Source of the DNA: JALSHZ01 sp964614535
GTDB taxonomy: Bacteria > Pseudomonadota > Gammaproteobacteria > UWMA-0217
NCBI GenBank assembly: GCA_964614535.1
Contig: CAZTOZ010000005.1
Location: 1-8,883 of the forward strand
Length of the DNA: 8,883 bases
Direction of reading: 5' to 3'
Part shown: one piece after another, positions 1 to 7,302 of the stretch
Layout: the number at the start of each line of letters is the position of its first letter
Numbering within the stretch: position 1 is the stretch's first letter
The notes under the pieces: generated by a model
Databases searched by the model: none
What the model was told of the DNA's origin: nothing
Seen by the model: the letters and a program-made list of their open reading frames with translations, nothing else
Program-made: the position numbers and the translations under genes

Positions 1-117
1 CAGAGATTGTTCCCAACAAATGCCCACCACGCCCTTTTCTGGCCCAATCCGGAGAACGAAACGGCCATTGTGCGCGTTCTGTCACAAATGGCACGAGGCT
101 TGCAGATGTCGGCATGA
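1..117 (+). CDS. C-terminal end of a gene cut by the window edge; possible RelE/ParE-family toxin
   Basis: Frame 1 is open from the first base to a TGA at 115-117, giving 38 residues that end GLQMSA. The pattern is a hydrophobic strand (HALFW), a short turn rich in N, P and E, then IVRVL followed by a short tail. This resembles the last two strands of RelE/ParE-superfamily toxins, whose C-termini commonly read like FYR-turn-IVRVLH. The tail lacks the usual LH-x-R-x-D pattern, and the catalytic and N-terminal parts are outside the window, so the family call is only suggestive. If it is a toxin, its antitoxin gene would normally lie just upstream. The gene is directly followed by a broken eptA remnant, so the area looks rearranged. 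It could also be the end of an unrelated small protein. Confidence 0.4.
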   Translation, partial: QRLFPTNAHHALFWPNPENETAIVRVLSQMARGLQMSA

Positions 118-139
118 CGACCACGTCGCCAATCAATAA

Positions 140-379
140 CCGGTTCGCGAGAGGAACCTGTTTTCGTTTCTCGACCGGGCGAACTACTCGCCGGGGCTGG
201 CCGGCGCGACCGGCGCCTGCGACGAGGAGGCGGTGTCACACGACAACCTCAGCCATACCCTGCTGGGGCTGTTTGGAGTGAAGACCAGCCTCTACCGGCA
301 GGCACTGGATCTGTTCACACCCGATCCCGCCCGGCACCGTTTCGCCGCGCTGGAAACCTGCGAAGCCGGCCACGGCTGA
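140..379 (+). pseudogene. C-terminal remnant of an EptA-type phosphoethanolamine transferase
   Basis: The frame is open from just after a TAA at 137-139 to a TGA at 377-379, about 79 residues with no ATG. The segment SHDNLSHTLLGLFGVKTSLY followed by a LDLF motif is the typical C-terminus of EptA/PmrC/MCR lipid A phosphoethanolamine transferases. Those are inner-membrane enzymes of about 540 residues that add phosphoethanolamine to lipid A and affect polymyxin sensitivity. The retained HDN lies near the end of the sulfatase-like periplasmic domain. The five membrane segments, the catalytic threonine and most metal ligands are absent, so it cannot be active. The last ~20 residues, after LDLF, are a longer and unusual tail. 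Homology appears to fade upstream of about base 158, which suggests that a deletion or recombination removed roughly 85% of the gene. The family assignment is fairly sure. Confidence 0.75.
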
Positions 380-411
380 TCCGGCCTCTCGACATCGCTG
401 TACGCCGGATC
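378..411. repeat. Inverted repeat at the end of the eptA remnant
   Basis: GATCCGGC (378-385) and its reverse complement GCCGGATC (404-411) form an 8-bp stem with an 18-base loop. The right arm is itself part of a perfect 12-base palindrome, GCCGGATCCGGC (404-415). It overlaps the stop codon of the eptA remnant and sits in the gap between two convergent genes, so it may act as a transcription end. There is no T run after the stem, so a classical intrinsic terminator is not supported. Confidence 0.35.
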
Positions 412-446
412 CGGCAAGCCGACCTGGAATGGATAGGGCGTGGCCT

Positions 447-743
447 TCACCCGCGCCGATCCAGCAGGGCGCGGGCGATCGCAGACCACTCCTCCTCCAG
501 CGACAGCGGCGACCGGGAGCGACCCGCGCGCCGGTACCAGTAGTCGGCATTCCAGTCGTCGCCTTCCTGTCGATGCAACCAGGCATGCACCCAGGCGGCA
601 TCGGCGCCGGCAATCGCCTGAACCGCGCGGTGGGCACGATCCCAGTCACCACTGCCCGCATGCCAGAGCGCTTGCAGCACCGCATCGACGGTGTCGGGGG
701 GTGTGTTTTCCTGCAACGATCGGCTGAATTCCTCGAAGGTCAT
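447..743 (-). CDS. Small conserved hypothetical protein with a WVHAWLHR-EGDDWNADYWYRRAG motif
   Basis: This gene encodes 98 residues. The ATG (743-741) is preceded on the minus strand by GGAGAG with a spacing of about six bases, a good ribosome binding site, and the frame ends in TGA at 449-447. The protein is soluble, acidic and apparently helical, with no signal peptide or membrane segment. Residues 19-60 look like two TPR-like helical hairpins. Residues 51-74 are rich in Trp, Tyr, Asp and Arg (WVHAWLHR, then GDDWNADYWYRRAG) and are the part I recognise as recurring in unnamed bacterial hypothetical proteins. The C-terminus has a second helix, LSLEEEWSAIARALL. It is transcribed away from the glutaredoxin-like gene across a 103-base divergent intergenic region. 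The function is unknown; a binding or adaptor role is only a guess from the helical-repeat look. Confidence 0.85.
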   Translation of the reverse strand: MTFEEFSRSLQENTPPDTVDAVLQALWHAGSGDWDRAHRAVQAIAGADAAWVHAWLHRQEGDDWNADYWYRRAGRSRSPLSLEEEWSAIARALLDRRG

Positions 744-785
744 TTCGATCTCTCCACTTGGCGTTCGAAAGGCGTTTGTGGGTAT

Positions 786-814
786 TTGACAGCCGGCATG
801 GCGCTCCGTTTAAT
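786..814 (+). promoter_or_regulatory. Sigma-70-type promoter for the glutaredoxin-like gene
   Basis: A perfect -35 box TTGACA (786-791) is followed by a 17-base spacer and a -10 box TTTAAT (809-814), a five-of-six match. The predicted start of transcription is near 821, giving a leader of about 26 bases before the ATG at 847. This is the strongest promoter match in the window. Confidence 0.65.
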
Positions 815-820
815 GGCGCC
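798..820. promoter_or_regulatory. Direct repeat flanking the -10 box, possible operator
   Basis: ATGGCGC occurs at 798-804 and again at 813-819, 15 bases apart, on either side of the TTTAAT box. The same bases also give an inverted pair GGCGC (800-804) and GCGCC (816-820). A repeat so placed could bind a repressor, but it may be chance in GC-rich DNA. Confidence 0.25.
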
Positions 821-846
821 CTCTCCGCAACCCAGGATCGAGAAAC

Positions 847-1218
847 ATGCTGCTCAAAGCGTTACGCAACGGCCTAGGCTACACCATCGCCGGCATCGAC
901 AGACTGACCCGCCCCCGCCCCATGCAACGCTCGCCGGAAGCGCAGAAGGCGGTGGACGAAGCCGTGAGCCACATGAGTCTCTACCAGTTTTTCGGCTGTC
1001 CATTCTGCATCAAGACCCGCCGCGCCATCCACCGCCTCAATCTGCCGATGACCTATCGGGATGCCCAATCACCGGGCCGGTGGCGTGACGAACTGGCGCG
1101 TGAGGGAGGCAAGACCCAGGTGCCCTGTCTGCGCATCGAGGAAGACGGCAAGGTGACCTGGATGTATGAGTCGGGCGCCATCATCGACTACCTGGAAAAG
1201 CGTTTCGGGGAGCAATAA
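847..1218 (+). CDS. Glutaredoxin-like protein (CPFC active site) with an N-terminal extension
   Basis: The protein has 123 residues. The ATG follows AGGA at about nine bases. Residues 44-123 form a glutaredoxin/GST N-terminal thioredoxin fold: strand SLYQFFG, the redox motif CPFC at 51-54, the TQVPCL turn with the cis-proline at 93, and the glutathione-binding ESGAIIDYL helix at 108-116. These features predict a cytoplasmic dithiol glutaredoxin that reduces disulfides or glutathionylated proteins using glutathione. Residues 1-40 precede the fold and are basic and amphipathic; they are not a clear signal peptide but could dock the protein to the membrane or a partner. Classical glutaredoxins are about 85 residues, so the extension accounts for the extra length. 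An additional Cys94 directly follows the cis-proline. The gene is probably monocistronic, with its own promoter at 786-814. The physiological substrate is unknown. Confidence 0.88.
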   Translation: MLLKALRNGLGYTIAGIDRLTRPRPMQRSPEAQKAVDEAVSHMSLYQFFGCPFCIKTRRAIHRLNLPMTYRDAQSPGRWRDELAREGGKTQVPCLRIEEDGKVTWMYESGAIIDYLEKRFGEQ

Positions 1219-1299
1219 TCGCGATACCGGCCCCGCCATCACCCGCCGCTCCACCTCGCCGCACGCATCACCGCTGGATCAATCGGCCGCCGCTTCCTC

Positions 1300-1305
1300 T
1301 ATACT
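1300..1305 (+). promoter_or_regulatory. Possible -10 box upstream of ygiQ
   Basis: TATACT matches five of six bases of the sigma-70 -10 box, and it lies 30 bases before the GTG start. No good TTGACA is found 16-18 bases upstream (GATCAA at 1277-1282 is the best placed). The GGAGG at 1306-1310 is 25 bases from the start codon, too far to be a ribosome binding site, which fits it being promoter-proximal DNA instead. An inverted pair GGCCGC (1285-1290) and GCGGCC (1315-1320) brackets the element. Confidence 0.3.
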
Positions 1306-1335
1306 GGAGGTCTCGCGGCCATCCCGTTTCCCATC

Positions 1336-3542
<2,207 letters not shown>

Positions 3543-3567
<25 letters not shown>

Positions 3568-4337
3568 CTGTGCCAGGTGGCGTAACCGAGCAGCGGAAAC
3601 AGCACGGCAAAACCGAGAAACGCCGTGGCCAGCGAAACGACCGTCGCCGCCGTGATCAGAAATGCCCAATAGAGCATTGCCACACGATTGGCATTGACCG
3701 CGCGCACGCTGGTGACGACGGCGCTGACCGGATCGGCCTTGCGGTCCAGCACCAACGGCAACGCCACCGCCATCGTCACGAAGACCAGCGCCGCGAAGAA
3801 GAAACCGATTCCCAGATAGAGCGCCAGTACCGACAACGTTCCCCAATCGAGGTTGGCCAACGCCAGCTGCATCGCATCCGGTTTGAACGCGGCATAGTGC
3901 AGGGCGACGACGATCGACGAGACGCGCAGCCAGGCCAGATAGACGAACACCAGGAACACGCCGATCAACGAGACCCGAAACGCCACCGAAGCGATGGTGC
4001 GGACCGAACCTCCGATGGTCGCGGGCCGCCCCGCTTCCATATCCCGCGCCGCCGCGTAGAGCCCGACCGCCATGAACGGCCCGGCCAGCAGCACGCCGGA
4101 AAACAGCCCCAGCATCAGCGCCAGCGAATCCTTCGACCAGAGATACATCAGATAACAACCGGCAACCGACAGAAATCCATAGAGCAGACTCAAACCGGGA
4201 ATACGCAGAAAATCCGCCCAGCCTTTCTGCAACCACAGCAGCGGCGCCGCCAACTCCACTTCCCGCACCGCGAAACCAACACGATCCGGCTGCCCGGTTT
4301 CGGGTGAATAGATGGGTCGATCCTGGGTGATGGCCAT
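3543..4337 (-). CDS. DUF2189-family integral membrane protein
   Basis: The product has 264 residues. The start at 4337 is chosen because AGGAGG lies seven bases before this ATG on the minus strand; the frame stays open to 4505, but that extension lacks such a site and reads as low-complexity non-family sequence. After a soluble 45-residue N-terminus there are about six hydrophobic segments, at roughly 49-67, 72-96, 120-137, 167-195 (long, possibly two helices) and 220-251. The layout, with GLFSGVLLAGPFMAVGLY in the second segment and a short DMEAGRPATI loop after it, matches the DUF2189 family of inner-membrane proteins found in many proteobacteria. These are sometimes mis-annotated as cytochrome oxidase subunits, but I see no haem or copper ligands. 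Function is unknown. Its 3' end overlaps ygiQ by 25 bases tail to tail, so the two transcripts could be antisense to each other. Confidence 0.88.
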
Positions 4338-4536
4338 GCTGATACCTCCTCTACTCTCCAGCGAATTCGATGGGTCCTCTGATATGCAGTCAGGGGCGTT
4401 GCATGGATTCTCACGGGAATACTCCCTCGCCCGCCGGGACGAGGGGTTGTCGCCGCCAAACACCATACGACGCTCCGTATTGTCAGAATAGACGACGTCG
4501 GGCACGGTCGCAGTATCGAACGGGGGATCGGGAACT

Positions 4537-4556
4537 ATTCCCTGATGCCAGGGAAT
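4537..4556 (-). terminator. Perfect hairpin downstream of the lipoprotein hydrolase gene
   Basis: ATTCCCTG (4537-4544) and CAGGGAAT (4549-4556) make an 8-bp perfect stem with a 4-base loop, 27 bases past the stop codon of the minus-strand hydrolase gene at 4584. It also lies about 200 bases upstream of the next minus-strand start, at 4337. Position and geometry fit a transcription end, but neither side carries a T run. It may instead stabilise the mRNA end or be a protein-binding palindrome. Confidence 0.4.
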
Positions 4557-4583
4557 CGGCCCGACACGCCCCCGGGTGGCACG

Positions 4584-5684
4584 CTACTGACGAAACACCC
4601 AGTAACGCTTGCCGTCCTTCTCGGCGGCGCCGAGTCCAAAACGGTTGTCGGCACGCTGCCCGGTCTGGAGCAGGCTGAAGATGTCTTCCATGACACGGCG
4701 ATCCTCGGCGAAATAGGAGTGGCCGAGCAGGCCGCCGGAGACGGCGCTGGCGTCGATGGTCTCGACACCATCGACGATCACCAGCCCTTCCCCGGCGTCA
4801 CCGGCACGCGGATAGCCGTTGAAAGCCTTGGAGGCCCGCAGGGCACGGTCGTTGCTGGAGGCATAGAGGGTGATGTGGATGCCGGTGCGGGCCAGCCGTG
4901 GTGCCATGTCGTTGCGGAACACGTCGGCGTCGATGTCCGGCGCGATCATGATGAGTTCGCGGATCTTCGCCAGATCATCGGCGGGACGGTCGCTGGCCAG
5001 GGCGGTGACAGCGCTGCCGACGATCCGGTTACCCATGCTGTGGGCAATGAGGTAGATATCGTTGGCCGGGATCCGGTCGAGCAGCGCATTGAGCAGCTTG
5101 AGAAAGTGGGAAGATGCCCATTCGGCATTGGTGCTGTCCACCGAATAACCGGTGAGGCTGCCCCGAGACGGCCACGAGAAGAGCACCACCGGCCCCCGGA
5201 ACTTGAGATCCGTGGAGAACTGCGCCAGCACCCGCGCCGCCTCGTTGAAGTCGACGTTGTAACCGTGGACGAACACCATCACCTTGCCGCCGGGCGAGGC
5301 CTCGACGGCATCGACGAGGCGCTCGGTGAACTCATCGGGATTGAGCGTACTGACGCCACGCAACTTGATGTGCTTGTGCTCGTCGGGCGACCACTCGAAA
5401 CGGAACAGCGACGGCTCCTCGTGCCGCCCCATCAGGTGGCCGGGGGGGATGGCGACACGGGCGACGCCAAAGCTGAGATCGCCCCGCTCGGCGCCGAAGT
5501 AGTCTCCCCCGGAAGCCGGCGCCCGATCGGTCGCGAAGAAGACGGTTACCTCACTGGGCTGCGGACCCGGTTCGGCCACGGCAGAGGATTTGCCAAACCC
5601 GCCGATGGTCATGCAGGCGGAGAGCACGACGGAAGAAAACAGAACAAGAACAACTTTCAAGTGATTGATCGATCGAACATTCAT
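4584..5684 (-). CDS. Lipoprotein alpha/beta hydrolase of the DUF900 family
   Basis: The product has 366 residues. It opens with a lipoprotein signal: a basic start, a hydrophobic stretch and the lipobox LSAC with the acylated Cys24, so it should be anchored in the cell envelope. Met at position 25 (not Asp) after the cysteine suggests outer-membrane sorting. The serine-hydrolase fold is clear: VFVHGYN (138-143) is the oxyanion region, AHSMGN carries the nucleophile Ser216, APDID supplies a likely acid at Asp250, and LLGHSYF has the likely His322. This is the DUF900 esterase/lipase-superfamily pattern; the substrate is unknown. The start at 5684 gives a normal 24-residue signal. In-frame ATGs at 5741 and 5738 have a GGAG nearby but would add an unusual 19-residue leader. 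It is transcribed away from the secreted-protein/TlpA operon, probably as a single gene ending at the hairpin at 4537-4556. Confidence 0.88.
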   Translation of the reverse strand: MNVRSINHLKVVLVLFSSVVLSACMTIGGFGKSSAVAEPGPQPSEVTVFFATDRAPASGGDYFGAERGDLSFGVARVAIPPGHLMGRHEEPSLFRFEWSPDEHKHIKLRGVSTLNPDEFTERLVDAVEASPGGKVMVFVHGYNVDFNEAARVLAQFSTDLKFRGPVVLFSWPSRGSLTGYSVDSTNAEWASSHFLKLLNALLDRIPANDIYLIAHSMGNRIVGSAVTALASDRPADDLAKIRELIMIAPDIDADVFRNDMAPRLARTGIHITLYASSNDRALRASKAFNGYPRAGDAGEGLVIVDGVETIDASAVSGGLLGHSYFAEDRRVMEDIFSLLQTGQRADNRFGLGAAEKDGKRYWVFRQ

Positions 5685-5709
5685 AGAGTACAACGTGGTA
5701 ACCTGAGGG

Positions 5710-5733
5710 GTGCCGGACCTGCCTGTCCGGCGC
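5710..5733. repeat. Perfect palindrome in the leader of the lipoprotein hydrolase
   Basis: GCCGGAC (5712-5718) and GTCCGGC (5725-5731) are exact reverse complements around a 6-base spacer, and the pairing extends to G5710-C5733 with one G-T wobble. It lies 26-49 bases upstream of the preferred start codon at 5684. It could form an mRNA hairpin in the 5' leader or be a regulator's binding site in the divergent intergenic region. It also supports choosing the downstream start, because the longer reading would place it inside coding sequence. Confidence 0.4.
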
Positions 5734-5736
5734 CTC

Positions 5737-5742
5737 ATCATA
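5737..5742 (-). promoter_or_regulatory. Possible -10 box for the lipoprotein hydrolase gene
   Basis: On the minus strand this reads TATGAT, five of six matches to the sigma-70 -10 box. Transcription would start near 5730 and place the palindrome at 5710-5733 at the very 5' end of the message. No acceptable -35 hexamer is found at the right distance, so this is weak. Confidence 0.2.
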
Positions 5743-5804
5743 CTCCATCTGCCTACACCATTTTGTTACGCAATGCTCACTGGCCAGTCCGGCGGCGGTT
5801 GACC

Positions 5805-5810
5805 TATACT
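5805..5810 (+). promoter_or_regulatory. Possible -10 box for the secreted-protein/tlpA operon
   Basis: TATACT lies 26 bases before the ATG at 5836, a five-of-six match and the same hexamer seen before ygiQ. The best-placed -35 is TGGCCA (5781-5786, 18-base spacer), a poor match. A TTGACC directly abuts the -10 box but cannot serve as its -35. An activator or another sigma factor could be needed. Confidence 0.3.
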
Positions 5811-5835
5811 GAAACACCCGTTCCAGGAGACCGCC

Positions 5836-6423
5836 ATGTCACAACCGGCCGCTTCCATTGGCTCCGTCGTGATCGCCACCCTGCTGAGCGTCTCCCCGGC
5901 CCTGTCCGCGGTGCAGCGGACGACCGACGACAACGGCCTGCACAGCTGGACCTTGCGCGACGGCGCGCTGGAGATTCAACTGGTACAACGGCTGCCGGAC
6001 CAGACCCGCGCCTTCTTCCTCGCCCGCGGCTTTCCGGCCGAGGTGGCCGACCAGATCGCCCAGGCTTGTGTCTTCCAGGTGATTGGCAACAACATTGCCA
6101 CCGCCGACGCGCCCCGCGACATCCGCATCGATCTGAGGACGTGGCATGTCACCCACGACGGCAAGACCACCCCGATCAAGCAGAAGGAGGTGTGGGCCAG
6201 ACAATGGCCCGCGACCGTTCCCATGGCGGCCCGCATCGCCTTTCGCTGGGCCACCTTCCCCACCGATCAGGTCTACCATCCGGCGGACGATCACAACTGG
6301 GGGATGGTCAGCCTGGGGCCGCCGCCGGGCAGTGTTCTGGACCTCGACGTGGTCTGGTTCGAGGATGGGCAACGCAAACACGTTACGATAGAGGGGCTGG
6401 ACTGCCCCCGAGACCCCGAATAA
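5836..6423 (+). CDS. Secreted protein of unknown function, first gene of an operon with a TlpA-like thioredoxin
   Basis: The product has 195 residues. AGGAGA lies five bases before the ATG, a clear ribosome binding site. Residues 1-25 are a Sec signal peptide with likely cleavage after ALSA, so the mature protein should be periplasmic or secreted. The mature part is soluble and mixed in composition, with LVQRLPDQTRAFFLARGF at 49-66, a QACVFQV segment, an ARIAFRWATFPTDQVY segment at 132-147, and PPPGSVLDLDVVW near the end. It holds exactly two cysteines, Cys78 and Cys190, which could form a disulfide. I recall similar unnamed proteins in gammaproteobacteria but cannot assign a domain. The stop codon is 12 bases before the tlpA-like gene, so the two are almost certainly co-transcribed. 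A redox relation between the two products is an inference from that pairing and the two cysteines. Confidence 0.85.
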   Translation: MSQPAASIGSVVIATLLSVSPALSAVQRTTDDNGLHSWTLRDGALEIQLVQRLPDQTRAFFLARGFPAEVADQIAQACVFQVIGNNIATADAPRDIRIDLRTWHVTHDGKTTPIKQKEVWARQWPATVPMAARIAFRWATFPTDQVYHPADDHNWGMVSLGPPPGSVLDLDVVWFEDGQRKHVTIEGLDCPRDPE

Positions 6424-6435
6424 AGGACACCAACG

Positions 6436-6960
6436 ATGAAGACCAAACTGCTGCTCGCGCTGCTGCTCACCATTCTCCCCTTCACCGCGATGGCCGGCCG
6501 TACCGCCATCACCCCGATCGAAGAAAAACCGCCAGCCCCGGACTTTACGCTCAAAGACATGGATGGCAATGAGGTCTCGCGGGAATCCCTGGCCGGCAAA
6601 CCGGTCATCGTCAACTTCTGGGCGACCTGGTGCCCACCCTGCCGAGCCGAGATACCGGCGATGAACCGCGCCTGGCACAAGATCAAGGACAAAGGGGTGG
6701 CGATGATCGCCATCGACGTCGGCGAGGACGAGGACACCATCTTCGCTTTTCAGGCCGACTACCCGATGGACTTCACCGTGCTGCTGGACGAGGACGGCAA
6801 GGAGGTCAAGAAATGGCCGGTCCGCGGCGTGCCCACCACCTTTGTGCTCGATCCGCAGGGTCGCATGGTCTACCGCGCGGCCGGCGCGCGAGCATGGGAT
6901 GACGACGAACTGCTGCAAAAAATCCTCGATCTGCGCCTGCCGGCCAAGACGTCACCCTGA
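6436..6960 (+). CDS. TlpA/ResA-like periplasmic thioredoxin
   Basis: The product has 174 residues. AAAGGA overlaps the upstream stop codon and sits eight bases before the ATG. A Sec signal peptide covers residues 1-20 with cleavage after AMA. The mature protein is a redoxin/AhpC-TSA-type thioredoxin fold: APDFTLKDMDG (34-44), VIVNFWATWCPPC with the active site W65-C66-P-P-C69, AIPAM-type helix after it, and the cis-proline in GVPTTFVLD at Pro133. WCPPC is typical of the TlpA/ResA/CcmG group, which reduces disulfides in the periplasm during cytochrome c maturation, copper-site assembly or similar work. No ccm or cox genes are in the window, so the specific job is open; the likeliest partner is the secreted protein encoded just upstream. 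Length and domain are complete. No terminator with a T run is visible downstream. Confidence 0.92.
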   Translation: MKTKLLLALLLTILPFTAMAGRTAITPIEEKPPAPDFTLKDMDGNEVSRESLAGKPVIVNFWATWCPPCRAEIPAMNRAWHKIKDKGVAMIAIDVGEDEDTIFAFQADYPMDFTVLLDEDGKEVKKWPVRGVPTTFVLDPQGRMVYRAAGARAWDDDELLQKILDLRLPAKTSP

Positions 6961-7302
6961 TCCCACCGCCGGCCGCCCCCGCCGACCTGACCGGGAACTA
7001 GCGAACCCACTCCCTTCGAACGGCCACCGGCCAATCGCTACCGCCGGTCGGTTTCGGTCGATGCATCAATGGCGTTCACCTCCAGGGCGATGGTCGACGC
7101 AACCCTGCATCCACCATCGGCCGATCCCATTGAAACACCGCCCCTTCCAACACCAAATCACTCCCCTTTGGCTGCCGCCACCCGACCGGTTGCCACCAAA
7201 GGCGCTCACTTGCGATCGGCACCAGCACCGGACCCACGGCTAAGGTTTTCACCCTACACGGTCGATAACCCCACTGGATATCCAGCCGACAACCCCCAAC
7301 GC
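6961..7302. other. 342-base spacer before the giant surface-protein gene
   Basis: No convincing gene is found here; the open frames that cross it are antisense or out-of-frame extensions without family signals. The stretch is GC-rich and runs of C are common. A short GGCC-ACC-GGCC palindrome lies near 7022-7033, too small to call a terminator. A possible sigma-28-like promoter is near the right end. Otherwise I see nothing in it. Confidence 0.5.
7241..7268 (+). promoter_or_regulatory. Possible sigma-28 (FliA)-like promoter for the giant surface protein
   Basis: TAAGGTTT (7241-7248) and GTCGATAA (7261-7268) each differ by one base from the FliA boxes TAAAGTTT and GCCGATAA. The gap is 12 bases instead of the usual 11, which weakens the call. 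The -10 box ends 34 bases before the ATG at 7303. No good sigma-70 promoter is seen in the same stretch. Confidence 0.3.

Noticed and set aside
429..1088. A 219-codon open frame on the plus strand
   Set aside because: It runs antisense to the 98-residue gene and out of frame into the glutaredoxin-like gene; Pro/Arg/His-rich composition marks it as a shadow.
1285..1320. A stem GGCCGC/GCGGCC around the ygiQ promoter area as a terminator of the glutaredoxin-like gene
   Set aside because: The arms are only six bases, 24 bases apart, with no T run; a terminator is not supported.
4338..4505. A 56-codon N-terminal extension of the DUF2189 protein
   Set aside because: The downstream ATG at 4337 has a near-perfect ribosome binding site, and the extension is polar sequence with no family resemblance.
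4545..6572. A 675-codon open frame on the plus strand
   Set aside because: It runs antisense to the lipoprotein hydrolase and then out of frame through the secreted-protein gene, both of which have clear signal peptides or motifs and good ribosome binding sites. Its translation has no family signal and is Gly/Arg/His-rich, typical of a shadow frame in GC-rich DNA.
5839..6918. A 359-codon open frame on the minus strand
   Set aside because: It lies antisense across two plus-strand genes with signal peptides, ribosome binding sites and a WCPPC motif; no domain is seen in it.
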